From: Desulfobacteraceae bacterium
Lineage (GTDB): Bacteria > Desulfobacterota > Desulfobacteria > Desulfobacterales > Desulfosarcinaceae
Assembly (NCBI GenBank): GCA_024230435.1
Contig: JAAERL010000844.1
Location: 1 to 53,035 of the forward strand
Length of the DNA stretch: 53,035 nt
Direction: 5' to 3'
Below are positions 43,471-53,035 of the stretch, piece after piece (position 1 is the first letter of the stretch; each line of letters starts with the position of its first letter). A program made the position numbers and the translations under genes. The notes beneath the pieces are model-generated. The model saw only the letters and a program-made list of their open reading frames with translations, did not search any database and was not told the DNA's origin.

Positions 43471-46400
43471 TTCTTTCCCGTAACCGCCTTGGTTTCGGCA
43501 AGCAGGTTGCCGAATCTGCCGTAATTGACTTTTACGCCGTCATCCAGGTCAAGAGCTATTTTCATGTCCGCATAATGTCTCAGCTCGTCATCGAATTTTC
43601 TGAGCTCTTCGAATTTTTTCTTGAGTAGTTCGATTTTTTTTTCAATCTTGCGCTTTTCGGAGGTGCTTTTCGCGGAATCCCTGTCACTTTGCAAAAACTC
43701 GATCCTGGCGGTGAAGTGCCCCTGTAATGGGGTTACATAGGAGCTTCGCATTCTTGACAGCGTGGATTCATTGTAGCGGTGCAGATAGACCAGGCATTCA
43801 AACGCTTTCTTTTTTCCGCTTGAAAAGAGCCAGTAGATGGGGCGTTTCTTGTAGGTCTTGAGATGATCCTTGAAAAAGCCGGTGCTCAGGTAACGCCTGA
43901 TTGTCTCCACGCTTGATTCATTTGTTTTGGGCTTTAAGCTGTCGGCAACGAATTTCAGGTTTTCTTCCAGGGTTTCAGGCGGCCAGGCGGTTTTAAGGAA
44001 TTCGATAAAACGGTTGGCGGTATCATCGTCAAACCATTCCTGATCCAGGATGGGAATGATGCCGTCATCATCGGCCGCAAAGGTTTTGTATTTGGACGGG
44101 TCAAAGCCGTTGTTGCCGCCGTTGGCAAATATTAAGCCCGGTTGGTCGAGGCTGTAGCGGCCCATCATGCATCCGATGGAATATGAAATCAGTTCCTTGA
44201 TGGTGTCGGTCTGGAGCAAGGCTTCGAGTTCTTCCTCGGATTTTTTGTTGCCATAGCGGTAATGCGGGTTGCAGGTCAACGTGATTTCGGAAAACGGTAC
44301 GTCTGGTGTGAGTTCGTCTTGCAAGCCGTATGCTTCTATAAAAATTCGGTTGTTTTCTTCTTCGAGGTGTTGCATTTCAATGGTTGTAGAGTGCCATCGG
44401 GTGCGAAGAGTGGAGTAGGTTGTTTGTAAGGTTTGGTTATTGTGATCGGAATAAAGAAGTGGAGATGTTATAAAATTCCAAGAAAATTCGTAAAAGTCCC
44501 AATCAGATTTCACTATAGTTATTGCTTTTTTTACTTTTTCTTGAATAGTTTCTTCATACAAAAAAGGCAGATTACCAACAGGGCCTTCATGAAAATCAAG
44601 TGTCGGAGAAATTGCTAAAAGAAAATGATTCGCTAATTTTGAATTGCAAAAACCTAACACACCATAAAGGATATCATTGTTTTTGGGGAAGCACATTGCT
44701 CCTTTGGTTTCAAACATTGTCCCTTGGGGTGAGAACCTCATTGATAGCTTTGAACTGGAAATTGATGACCATGTCAGCCCCATTTGAAAGTAGTAATTTT
44801 GGTTTTGCGGACGAGATCGCAATTTTCCATTTTCATTAAAGAAATTTTTGATTTCGTGACCATCTCTATGCCAGTTTACCATATAATGATTATTACCAAA
44901 CCATTTTCTAAACTCTCCACCCTTATTGCAGGGAAACCATTTCAAATCTGATTCAGCAGCAAAGTTTCTATCTCGGCAATTAAAACCTATTTTATGGATT
45001 GACGATTCATACCAAAAACGGAGGAATTTATCATTGTTGCCGGTGGCAAGCCCCTGTTTTGTTGGGGCAAATTCAGATAGCGATGGGAAACCATCAAATA
45101 TATTCCTCATATTTTTACTTAGCCAATAAGCAATCGGGCTACCAGGAATTTTCTTGAAGTCAGCGGCAGAGGCTGTGTATCGCCAATCACAAGATGGATT
45201 TTGAATAGCCTCAAGAGTTTTGGGAGCTTGCCGATCTGCGCCATAAAATTTAGTCAGGTCTATAAATGTACCTTTAAATTTTGACAATGGCGAAGATTGA
45301 ATTGTAAAGGTGCAGATAGGGACGTAGGCCGAATCAAAAAAGGCATGATACTCTGGACGAATCAGGGAAGTTAAAGTTCTTTGAGTTATAATTTTATCCC
45401 TAAATTTAAGGTATGAACTGAGAAACATCCAAGTAAACGGCGCCATTATTCCAATGAACCTATCATTAGTCACCATATTCATTAAGCGTTCAATAAATAT
45501 AGAAAACAAATCTGATTTACTATCGGGATATTCAATTTTGGCATAAGCCTTTAATTCCGGATTCAGTCCCTTGCTACCCATGTAAGGTGGATTCGTTACC
45601 ACACAATCATATTTTCTTCCCAATATTTCCGCTTGTCTGAGCAGCTCCAATAAACGTTCAGCGTTTTCATCCCTAAACACACTATCCATATTTGTTTGAA
45701 TAGCTTCCCGAAAAATCTCTATTCTACCTGCAAGCTTCTCAGGAATAGTAATCAATGACCCAAAAGTCTCTGCATTTTCAAACAGTTGGGCAGTTTCCTT
45801 CAAACTTTCCCCGTTTTGCTCATCGTCCTGAAAAAATATCTCAATATCTTCTATGCCCGATTCATCGCTCTCCTGAATCGCCATGATATTCATCTTCAGG
45901 TCATCCCGGCCCAATATCCTTCGGTCATCCTCTCTGGCTTTCATCAGGATTGCAAAACAAGCCAATTGCGCCGCCCGGTCGCAGATATCCAGGCCAAAGG
46001 TATTCTTCTCAAGGATCAGTCTCGGAATATCCCTTGTCCGGTATCCCCGTTCCAGGTAGATTTCTTTGAAAATCGCATAGGCTTCAATCAGGATATGCCC
46101 TGATCCGCAGGCAGGGTCTAAAAAGGTGATTTCTTCGGGATTTAACTCTTTAGGCGTTATCCGGTCCAACTCGGCCTGGACTTCCGGCTCCTGTCCGGCG
46201 GGCTCGATGTAGTATTCCATTTTGTCCCGCAAGCCCGAATCCGGGTAGGTCGCCAGCCACATCCGCCCCAGGGTATTGTGAACCATGTATTTCACGATCC
46301 AGTTGGGTGTGAAAAGCTGTGTGGCTGCGGGGATATCCTCGCTCTTGACCACTTTGCCGATGACCTGGTTCTTTTTTTCGGAAATGTAAAACTGGTATAT

Positions 46401-47036
46401 CCAGCCGATAATTTCCACATCCCGCCAGGATTCTTCATCAATCGCATTGACCAATTCGCGGATGGGTGAATTGGAGTGCAGCAGGTTATCCGGGAGCAGG
46501 AGCCGCGTTTCGCTGTCAATCCGGTCAAACAGAAACGGCATGGCATGGTGCAGGGCGTTGCACTGGGCGACAATCAGGAGCCGGTACAGTTCATTGTCTC
46601 TGTTACCCGCCAAACGCAGTTCAATTACCTTTTCTTTTTTTAAGCCTTCAAACTCGACCTTGTCGTCAGCGGCGTTTTCCAGGATTTCAGGTATGCCCGA
46701 ACCGTTCCGGTTGCTTAACACCCGGAACCCATGCCCCAGGTAATCATGCAGTTCCATATATCTGAGGGCGGCGAACCGGTTAAACCACGTATAGGCAAAG
46801 GCCTCCATGACCTTCTCGAAGCCTTCACGCTTTACCCGGTTGACAAGTTTTTCACGAAGTCGGCCTTCCTTTTTTGAAAAGGTCCGGCCGCCGATCAAGG
46901 CAACATCGCCCGACATCTTTACGGGCTCGATCTTGTTTTCATTGTAAATACCGAATGCGTTGGCCTGTTCGGTTACAGCCTGAATAAATTGTTTTCTTGC
47001 CTGTGGAGCATACGCCTTTATTTTAGATGTGTTCAT
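43467..47036 (-). CDS. pglX: BREX-1 adenine-specific DNA methyltransferase PglX
   Basis: 1189 residues. The SAM-binding motif FLDPACGSGHIL lies near residue 305 and the catalytic NPPYMGSKG near 482, characteristic of N6-adenine methyltransferases. The C-terminal half is the target-recognition region. PglX marks host DNA at BREX sites so that self is spared; its specificity differs by strain. It follows brxC by 27 bases. The coding part from 44.4 to 45.4 kb is noticeably AT-richer than the flanks, which would fit an exchanged target-recognition segment. Confidence 0.94.
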   Translation of the reverse strand: MNTSKIKAYAPQARKQFIQAVTEQANAFGIYNENKIEPVKMSGDVALIGGRTFSKKEGRLREKLVNRVKREGFEKVMEAFAYTWFNRFAALRYMELHDYLGHGFRVLSNRNGSGIPEILENAADDKVEFEGLKKEKVIELRLAGNRDNELYRLLIVAQCNALHHAMPFLFDRIDSETRLLLPDNLLHSNSPIRELVNAIDEESWRDVEIIGWIYQFYISEKKNQVIGKVVKSEDIPAATQLFTPNWIVKYMVHNTLGRMWLATYPDSGLRDKMEYYIEPAGQEPEVQAELDRITPKELNPEEITFLDPACGSGHILIEAYAIFKEIYLERGYRTRDIPRLILEKNTFGLDICDRAAQLACFAILMKAREDDRRILGRDDLKMNIMAIQESDESGIEDIEIFFQDDEQNGESLKETAQLFENAETFGSLITIPEKLAGRIEIFREAIQTNMDSVFRDENAERLLELLRQAEILGRKYDCVVTNPPYMGSKGLNPELKAYAKIEYPDSKSDLFSIFIERLMNMVTNDRFIGIMAPFTWMFLSSYLKFRDKIITQRTLTSLIRPEYHAFFDSAYVPICTFTIQSSPLSKFKGTFIDLTKFYGADRQAPKTLEAIQNPSCDWRYTASAADFKKIPGSPIAYWLSKNMRNIFDGFPSLSEFAPTKQGLATGNNDKFLRFWYESSIHKIGFNCRDRNFAAESDLKWFPCNKGGEFRKWFGNNHYMVNWHRDGHEIKNFFNENGKLRSRPQNQNYYFQMGLTWSSISSSKLSMRFSPQGTMFETKGAMCFPKNNDILYGVLGFCNSKLANHFLLAISPTLDFHEGPVGNLPFLYEETIQEKVKKAITIVKSDWDFYEFSWNFITSPLLYSDHNNQTLQTTYSTLRTRWHSTTIEMQHLEEENNRIFIEAYGLQDELTPDVPFSEITLTCNPHYRYGNKKSEEELEALLQTDTIKELISYSIGCMMGRYSLDQPGLIFANGGNNGFDPSKYKTFAADDDGIIPILDQEWFDDDTANRFIEFLKTAWPPETLEENLKFVADSLKPKTNESSVETIRRYLSTGFFKDHLKTYKKRPIYWLFSSGKKKAFECLVYLHRYNESTLSRMRSSYVTPLQGHFTARIEFLQSDRDSAKSTSEKRKIEKKIELLKKKFEELRKFDDELRHYADMKIALDLDDGVKVNYGRFGNLLAETKAVTGKK

Positions 47037-47063
47037 AGATTACTTTCTTAAAGAACCCGATGT

Positions 47064-50000
47064 CTATTCAATTTTGACTTTCATATAGCTCTTCAGCGCA
47101 TCCATAATCTCATCTTTCAGCTTTGCGATGAATTCTTCCACGTCAGTTTCCGAATCAAAATAGGGTTTGTTGTGAATTTTTGATAAATTTACAGTCTTGA
47201 CTTGCTTTTTGACTTCTTTTCCGGCGGAAGGTTTTGGTTTGAAGGTCGCTTCAATTTCCTCCCACTCATCCTCATACTTGTCCTGCGCTTCTTTGACAAA
47301 ATACCTAATCTGGGGAATGCTATGTTCGGCTTGAATCTGTTTCTTGAAGTCCTGTAAAGATGACAGCATCCTGTTTTTCACTTCATCACCGGCTTGATGT
47401 ATCTCCAGCAAGCCGGTGATGGATTTTATTTTGTCGTCCACTTCCATGGCCGCTGTTTCGCAGTGTTGGTCAACCAGAACGTCATTGACTTTTTGAACGG
47501 TGGCAATCAATGCGTTTGCATCTTTGAGCATCCCGTAGGGATTGGGCGCTTTTAATATTTGCCGCATCTTTGAAAGGGCTTTACCGGCGTCGGGATTCTT
47601 TTCAAGATCGGACTGGTTGACCTTGAATCTTTCCATTGCGTCCCGGAGCGTATCCCAGGTTTGTTTTTGATTGGTGTAGAAGTCCTTCAATTCACTCAGA
47701 TCGTCATAAGCGTCTTCAAGGTCCGGTTTGCGGTCATTAAAAGCCTTGATCAACTCATAGGCGTCATGAACGGAAAGGATTTGATTTGCGGTATTTAAAC
47801 AGCCGTCGATTTCTTTTTGGCCGGGATAACTGCCCGTGTCGGCAAGCGGTTTATACTCTTTAAGCGTGCCCGCCCAGCCGTTCAGACCCTCCCGGATGTT
47901 CAGGCTGAGTTTATCCTGGCCATCGGGTGCAAGGGAGCCGAACAATTCCTTGAAAAGCGCCTGGGCTTTTTTGATATCGGCTTCGGACGGCATTTTGCGT
48001 TTTACGATTTTGACTGTTTTCCACTGATGCGTTTTAGTTAGAGGGGCAACCGCTTCTTTAGGCTTTATCTTGGCGGCCTCGATTACTAAATTGATATACT
48101 CGGTTCTGAAGATTTTTGCGATCAGGACAATGGTTTGAAACTCACCCCATCCATAGGGCCTTCTGGCAAAATGTGCGGTCAGCTCATCCAGAATAACGGG
48201 TTTGTCGGCAGCGGCGTTCAGGTCAATATACGTCTTGATCTCTTTAATATCCGAAGCTTCGGAATTCTCAAAATCCAGGGTCATCTGCTGTTGGGCAATA
48301 TCGTCTGACTCTAAGATTGTTTTGATTTCACGGCCCGGGTTATCATGCACCTTGGTAAGGTAGCCAAATTTGCCGAAGACGTTTTGAACCAGATGGTTGA
48401 AGGCTTCCTCGACTGCCTTGGCAGGTGTCGCCGCCTTGATTTCAATGGAATTTGCCAATGTAAAATAGTCCGCTTCAACAATCAGCTTTTCAATTAACGC
48501 TGTCAGCCGCTCCCTGCGTTCCCGGTTCTGCTCGGCTCTATCCCTCAGTATCTGCTTCAAGCTTGATGACGCGGAGGCATCGCTTTTGTTTTTGATATAT
48601 TTGCGGGTCTGAAGGCAGGTGCGGATTTCAGCCGTCAGGCCGGAGTCATCCGGTAGTCTTACAAGGATATGCGTATCCTGATTGGCGCTATGCATAATGC
48701 ATTTTTCCGGGATAAACATGTCATACTCATCATGCAGGGGGCTGATGATCTCCAGGCCAAGACCGTCCTTTTGCTCCTTGCCCCAATACCGGCCGTCACA
48801 GACTCTGTTAAAAGGGTAATCGCGCTTGTAATCGGCATAGCGGTGTTTAGTCTTATTATTGAGAATGTCTTCGAATATGATATCGCCCAGCAATTTCAAT
48901 TCGGCTGAAGACAGGACCTCAACATTTTTTATCTCCTGTGAAACCTCCCGCTCTTCGTTGGTCAGGAAGAAATACAGATCGCCGTTGCGGTTGATCAGAT
49001 TCTGCTTTTCAAGCCGCTCCAGCGATGCTTCGATATTGCGCTTGAGCGTGATCCGGTCAGCATCCGCCTCTTCAATGCAAAGGGTTACCAGGTTGTCGAT
49101 ATTGGGTTTGATGATGTCCACATAGCGAATCAGAAACAGGGTTTGCAGTATTTTCACATCAAAAGGGACTTCAAGACTTGAGTTTTCTCTGGCCTGATCT
49201 ATGCTGCGCTTGACTGCGGTATCCAGGAAGCTCTCGATGCAGGGAAAGAATTCGTATAAGGGGACCAATGCGCCTATTTGCTTTGATGAAATGTTCACGG
49301 CCGCAGATTGAAAGGCATCCAGCATCGATCTTTCGCCACGGCTTAAATGAAGCCCGGTTGCGCCTGCCTTTCTGATGGACTCGAAAATTTTTTGGACCAA
49401 TTGAAAATGATAAGGAATGAAGGGATAATTGCTGACAAAATCAGAGCAGGTATTGAAATTTTTCAAGGAGGCGCTGCCGTTGGTGAAGGTCAGTTGATGT
49501 TTCAGAATATCGCCTTTTTGGGCAAACACGGATTCAAGGTTTTTCCGGGCGGATTCGTCTTTTTCCAGCAGGCGCATATGAATGACTTCGTCGGTATTGG
49601 AGCTCGACAGAGACAGCCTCGTGTGAAAACGCCCCTGGATTTTGGAAAAGTCATGCGCCTTGGCCCCCTTGATCTCTCCTAAAACCGCGTCGATATCCTC
49701 TTGTGACGTTACGATCACCCACGCCCGCCCATTGCAGATGCGGCCCAGATCCTCGACAATGGTCTGAAGGTTGAGCATCAGGCGGGTGTCGCTTCCTATG
49801 AACTGGCCGATTTCATCCACCAGGAAAACAATCCGGTGGTTTTTCGATTTGGAATCAAGATATTCCTTCACCCGCCTGGCAAAGTTTTCAATGCTGAGGT
49901 TGAAGTCGGTTTCAGACTTTTCAAACCAATCGTTTGCCGCCTGTTTGCTTTTGCCAAGCGCAATTGACAGCGCTTCGACGATTTCATCCTGGATCAGCGT

Positions 50001-50633
50001 GTAATCATCCCGGTCATCTTCCCATTTTGATCCGTTTTTTTGCTCATATGCGCTTTTGAATTCTTCGTACTTGCCTTTTTTATACAAATAGTGCTCAATT
50101 TCGGAAAGATGAAGGATATTGCCGCAGAAGCCCTGGCTTTCATTAAAAATCCGCCAGAATACGGAAAGAAGCGTGGCCTTTCCGTCACTGGCGTCCGCCT
50201 TGCTGTCGATATTGAACAGGATTATATCCGTATCAGCGTTCGTCACTCTTTTAAGGTCACCGAGGAACATGGCGTCTTTGACTTTATCGGTAAAAAAATC
50301 GACAGCTCGTTTTTTTTCCCTGGTATCGGGATGAACCGATATTCTATTTGCAAGCAGATAAGACAGGGTTTTTATGAAATGCGATTTGCCAGAACCGAAA
50401 AAACCGGACACCCAAACACCCATTCTATCGGTCAAAGTGGGCTCGGCGGGATTGTCAAAAGCCTTTAGGTAAGCGGCCAAGAATTTTCTGAAATGCTGAT
50501 CCAGCTCACGGGTCATAACGTATTCGTCAAGTTCTTGCCAGACAACGGATTCATTGAGTTGATCAGCTTTCACCACGCCGTTGATGGGCCGGGCAATCTC
50601 TTTTTTAAAGATATCTTTAACCAACATAGCCAT
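47064..50633 (-). CDS. brxC: BREX P-loop ATPase BrxC
   Basis: 1189 residues. Large ATPase with Walker A GFFGSGKSHFIK (about 75-86). The C-terminal third is a long charged coiled coil. BrxC is essential in BREX and is proposed to form the core motor or scaffold. The ATG (MAMLVKDIFKKEI) has GAAGGG just upstream, with brxB 39 bases ahead. The equality in length with PglX is coincidence. Confidence 0.93.
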   Translation of the reverse strand: MAMLVKDIFKKEIARPINGVVKADQLNESVVWQELDEYVMTRELDQHFRKFLAAYLKAFDNPAEPTLTDRMGVWVSGFFGSGKSHFIKTLSYLLANRISVHPDTREKKRAVDFFTDKVKDAMFLGDLKRVTNADTDIILFNIDSKADASDGKATLLSVFWRIFNESQGFCGNILHLSEIEHYLYKKGKYEEFKSAYEQKNGSKWEDDRDDYTLIQDEIVEALSIALGKSKQAANDWFEKSETDFNLSIENFARRVKEYLDSKSKNHRIVFLVDEIGQFIGSDTRLMLNLQTIVEDLGRICNGRAWVIVTSQEDIDAVLGEIKGAKAHDFSKIQGRFHTRLSLSSSNTDEVIHMRLLEKDESARKNLESVFAQKGDILKHQLTFTNGSASLKNFNTCSDFVSNYPFIPYHFQLVQKIFESIRKAGATGLHLSRGERSMLDAFQSAAVNISSKQIGALVPLYEFFPCIESFLDTAVKRSIDQARENSSLEVPFDVKILQTLFLIRYVDIIKPNIDNLVTLCIEEADADRITLKRNIEASLERLEKQNLINRNGDLYFFLTNEEREVSQEIKNVEVLSSAELKLLGDIIFEDILNNKTKHRYADYKRDYPFNRVCDGRYWGKEQKDGLGLEIISPLHDEYDMFIPEKCIMHSANQDTHILVRLPDDSGLTAEIRTCLQTRKYIKNKSDASASSSLKQILRDRAEQNRERRERLTALIEKLIVEADYFTLANSIEIKAATPAKAVEEAFNHLVQNVFGKFGYLTKVHDNPGREIKTILESDDIAQQQMTLDFENSEASDIKEIKTYIDLNAAADKPVILDELTAHFARRPYGWGEFQTIVLIAKIFRTEYINLVIEAAKIKPKEAVAPLTKTHQWKTVKIVKRKMPSEADIKKAQALFKELFGSLAPDGQDKLSLNIREGLNGWAGTLKEYKPLADTGSYPGQKEIDGCLNTANQILSVHDAYELIKAFNDRKPDLEDAYDDLSELKDFYTNQKQTWDTLRDAMERFKVNQSDLEKNPDAGKALSKMRQILKAPNPYGMLKDANALIATVQKVNDVLVDQHCETAAMEVDDKIKSITGLLEIHQAGDEVKNRMLSSLQDFKKQIQAEHSIPQIRYFVKEAQDKYEDEWEEIEATFKPKPSAGKEVKKQVKTVNLSKIHNKPYFDSETDVEEFIAKLKDEIMDALKSYMKVKIE

Positions 50634-50672
50634 GTCCCTTCATTATTATTAAAGATGTTGCTGGACCTGTTT

Positions 50673-51245
50673 TTAAACCACAAGCTGAAATGCCCTGTAA
50701 TAGTTGACTTCCTTGAGTTTGCCAAACAATCGAAGCCCTTGGCCTGAATAATTGCCCGGATAAAACATGACCAACGGAACGTCTTGCATTAAGGAGTGTA
50801 AATTGTTTAACAGGTTATGGCTTCTAAGCAGCGGATAAACAGAACCAACGCCTGATACCAATACCAGATCATTATCATCAGTATTAGCCTCTGCGATGAA
50901 AACCTTGGCAACTTTATCGGCGCTTAAAGTGCCTTTAACTGCCTTTAACAGTTCTGTATCGCCCTTTTTCAATTGAATTTTAATCGCCCGGTCTAATACT
51001 TTCCTTTGTTCAAGATACCCGATAACAAGTTTAAACAGGTTTATATGTCTGAACCGGATGCCAGGACGTTTTTTCGGAATCTGTCTTTCGATAAACCTGA
51101 GGTGCTCGCGCATTTCCTGTTCTAGTTCAGGTGGATAATCAAAGATGTAAAAACCGATTTCATTTCCGAGCCCCTTATTGGAGAGAAGCTCATCAGAGAC
51201 AAGACGGTCAAAAATCTTATCCAAACGCTGTTTAAAAAAAATCAT
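50673..51245 (-). CDS. brxB: BREX protein BrxB (DUF1788)
   Basis: 190 residues. Sequence features of DUF1788: LRFIERQIPKKRPGIRFRHI, VLVSGVGSVYPLLRSH and the end VMFYPGNYSGQGLRLFG. Its role is not established, but BrxB is part of the core of type 1 BREX and is required for phage defence. It begins 1 base after the stop of brxA. Confidence 0.9.
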   Translation of the reverse strand: MIFFKQRLDKIFDRLVSDELLSNKGLGNEIGFYIFDYPPELEQEMREHLRFIERQIPKKRPGIRFRHINLFKLVIGYLEQRKVLDRAIKIQLKKGDTELLKAVKGTLSADKVAKVFIAEANTDDNDLVLVSGVGSVYPLLRSHNLLNNLHSLMQDVPLVMFYPGNYSGQGLRLFGKLKEVNYYRAFQLVV

Positions 51246-51246
51246 A

Positions 51247-51852
51247 TCAAGGCGAAATCTCCATGCAATTTAAAACATAATTCTCGGAATTGTTAAGAAG
51301 ATACGTTTTTACTTCGGCAATGATGGACACTGGCAGCAACTCAAACGATTTTGTATTGTTGATGTATTTTGCTTCGGCCAGGATTCTGAAGACGACCTGC
51401 CTCAACTTTGACCGGGTTGACGCCGTCCAGTTGTTCACTTTCCGGTCAATTTGGGAACATGTATCCAGGTAGTCGCGCCAGTCTTTGACGGATATATGCT
51501 TTTGAAATATTTGCCAGTGCGATTTAACAACCTTTAACATAAAATCGCCAAGTAAACGGCTATGCTTAATCGATGCTGCCAGCAGGGCCTGGGTTACAAC
51601 ATCAGGAACTCCCATGCCGATAAGCATCCACAATTCTGGTTTTACGCAGGACAACCGCGCTTTAATCAGCCTTGCCTGACGTTTTGCCGATTCCGGACTT
51701 CGTTTTTGCAATACGTTGTCAATAACTATAGCTTGATGCCAGGCCTTGTCATCTGCACGATCAAGCAGCAAACCGGCGATGATCCGGCTTTCACGAACAA
51801 GCAGCGAACCGTTTACAATGCTGCTGTAATATCCTGTTTTTTTTGTCGTCAT
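51247..51852 (-). CDS. brxA: BREX protein BrxA (DUF1819)
   Basis: 201 residues, first gene of the operon, in the DUF1819 family of NusB-like, probably nucleic acid-binding proteins. Conserved parts: YYSSIVNGSLLVRESRIIA at the start and LNTKSFELLPV-like motif near the end (NNTKSFELLPVSIIAEVKTY). No strong ribosome site precedes the ATG, which might keep expression low. Confidence 0.9.
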   Translation of the reverse strand: MTTKKTGYYSSIVNGSLLVRESRIIAGLLLDRADDKAWHQAIVIDNVLQKRSPESAKRQARLIKARLSCVKPELWMLIGMGVPDVVTQALLAASIKHSRLLGDFMLKVVKSHWQIFQKHISVKDWRDYLDTCSQIDRKVNNWTASTRSKLRQVVFRILAEAKYINNTKSFELLPVSIIAEVKTYLLNNSENYVLNCMEISP

Positions 51853-52267
51853 TTAACAAAATATCTATCAATTACATTGCAATTTAACGAAAACATCCAA
51901 TGGTTTTCAGCCTTCTGCCTAATTTTATTGTGCCGGATTTTACAAAATTTTTTTAAAATTTGCGGTTTTTAGCCAATTCATTCTCCCCCCAAAAAAAACC
52001 GGCCGCCACAATCAAAGTCAATTTGTTAATAAATTAAAATGGAACTCGACACTTTTTATCGCCTATTGGCATTTCTTGTCAATTTTTTTTTGTAAGGATA
52101 TAAAATTACAGGTAATCGCTTTTTTATGGTTGTGTTCCCAACTTAGCCCTACAGTTATCTCGATTTTTGGTAACCGGTTGAAATGGAAAAAATAATTGGG
52201 CTTATTTATAATTTCGGCCACTAATTATGAGGCATTCGAGCCATTGTTTGATATCATGTTGAATTTA
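51853..52267 (-). promoter_or_regulatory. Upstream region of the BREX operon
   Basis: 415 bases without a gene. On the minus strand there are AT-rich stretches including TTGACTTTG and a TTGCAATG, but no convincing -35/-10 pair. A run of eight A beside six C (51986-52000) is the only striking feature. The BREX promoter is expected here but cannot be placed. Confidence 0.35.
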
Positions 52268-52870
52268 TGCATTTTGTTCAGCAAAGCATATGGGCGTTGA
52301 ATCTCAATGGCCCAACTTAAAACCAAGCCCGAAAAATTATTTCAGGGAGTGTGTCATGAGCCGTAAAAATCCGTTCAAAGGATGCCATTTTGAAAAAGAG
52401 ATCATTTTGTTAAATGTCCGTTGGTATCTGCGATATCCCCTCAGTTACCGGAACCTTGAAGAAATGATGCTTGAACGGAATTTGGAAGTGGATCACACAA
52501 CAATTTTCCGTTAGGTCCAGCGGTACTCACAGGAAATTGAAAAAAAATCCAGGCCTCATGCGATGAAAACAAACGACTCATGGACAACGGATGAAACGTA
52601 CATCAAGATAAAGGAAAAATGGAAATATTTATACAGAGCCGTTGATTCGCGTGGCAATACCATAAATTTTATGCTCGGAACCCACACTGCGTGGCGGACG
52701 CTGAAAGGATTTGAGGTAATGAACATGATCAGAAAAGAACAAATTGAGGGCTTAGAAAAAGGGGATATTAAAGGTCAGGTTCAATTCATCGAAGATCTGT
52801 TTCCGATTACTGCATAAAAATTTGCGGGAAAGGGCACTTGCATGCCCTCTGAATATTTTTGCAACAGAAC
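52268..52870 (+). mobile_element. Degraded IS6-family insertion sequence
   Basis: The right end TTTTTGCAACAGAAC (52856-52870) matches the inverted repeat of IS6/IS26 elements (GTTCTGTTGCAAA on the other strand). The left end TTTTGTTCAGCAAAGC (about 52270-52285) is a poorer match. It encloses a broken transposase gene. Confidence 0.6.
52356..52817 (+). pseudogene. IS6-family transposase with nonsense mutation and internal deletion
   Basis: MSRKNPFKGCHFEKEIILLN, then RWYLRYPLSYRNLEEMM is the normal N-terminus. At 52512-52514 a TAG replaces the Trp of FRWVQRYS. Reading continues in the same frame with TTDETYIKIKEKWKYLYRAV. After NTINFMLGTH it jumps to TAWRTLKGFEVMNMIRKEQ and ends in QFIEDLFPITA; about 100 residues of the DDE core are missing. 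Not functional. Confidence 0.8.
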
Positions 52871-53035
52871 GTGTGCCACGAGTTCATAGGAGGACAAATA
52901 ACTATGACATAACTATAGGAAAGATGAAGGAGGGCCCTTCGAAACCTCTTTACAGGAAGCGGTTTCAAACCACCCTAAGTTGCTGTGATTAAGAGTCATG
53001 GTGGTGAGCATTAAGGAAAAGGCATCAACAGATGT
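52871..53035 (+). ncRNA. Probable 5' end of a group II intron
   Basis: Immediately after the IS6 inverted repeat the sequence begins GTGTG, the group II intron 5' consensus. Further in, CTTCGAAACCTCTTTACAGG resembles the domain I block of Lactococcus Ll.LtrB (GAAACCTCTAGTACAAAG), and a TTGCTGTG loop could be the exon-binding site. The rest, including any reverse transcriptase, is beyond the window. Confidence 0.5.

Noticed and set aside
1-53035. CRISPR array or cas genes
   Set aside because: No regularly spaced short repeats were seen and no protein resembles Cas; the only defence genes are BREX, the STAND-nuclease and the TA locus.

Overview
The window looks like a chromosomal segment of a Desulfobacterota bacterium, most likely a Desulfobacterales sulfate reducer. 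This rests on gene content only: a double-length UvrA, a TyrR-type sigma-54 activator beside a thiolase, a MaoC-phosphotransacetylase fusion with acetate kinase, RAYT/REP remnants and many palindromic intergenic repeats. No rRNA, tRNA or CRISPR array was found.

Layout. 0-10 kb holds housekeeping and metabolic genes: alanine dehydrogenase, an ACT-PAS-sigma-54 activator abutting a thiolase, a FapA/DUF342 protein, a decayed IS605-type TnpB element, the Pal lipoprotein and a YjfB-like small protein. Intergenic gaps here are packed with long imperfect palindromes (MITE-like). 10-16 kb is one 1.78k-residue tandem UvrA. 16-22 kb is an accessory island bracketed by a 330-bp direct repeat of about 98% identity. 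It carries a 1434-residue STAND/NACHT-like ATPase with a C-terminal PD-(D/E)XK nuclease domain, and an MqsRA-like toxin-antitoxin operon whose toxin gene is frameshifted and whose antitoxin ends in a Panacea/SocA-like domain. 22-27 kb holds lipoproteins, an unusual protein that looks like a circularly permuted OTU protease with MORN repeats, and a methyltransferase. 28-33 kb is acyl metabolism: two FabI-like reductases (one lacking both active-site tyrosines), acetate kinase, and a MaoC-Pta fusion. 33-38.7 kb has a c-di-GMP phosphodiesterase, RNA/DNA-binding proteins (RRM, HU, KhpA), a CGGC protein, two RAYT transposase remnants with REP hairpins and a candidate structured RNA.

38.8-51.9 kb is a complete type 1 BREX phage-defence operon on the minus strand, in canonical order brxA-brxB-brxC-pglX-pglZ-brxL, all frames open. 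The right edge is mobile-element debris: an IS6-family transposase with a stop codon and a large internal deletion, whose terminal inverted repeat is followed directly by what looks like the 5' end of a group II intron running off the window.

BREX, the STAND-nuclease and the TA system make this a defence-rich region. The most novel candidates are the STAND-nuclease island and the permuted OTU-like protein. All functional statements are from reading sequence and motifs; no database search was run.
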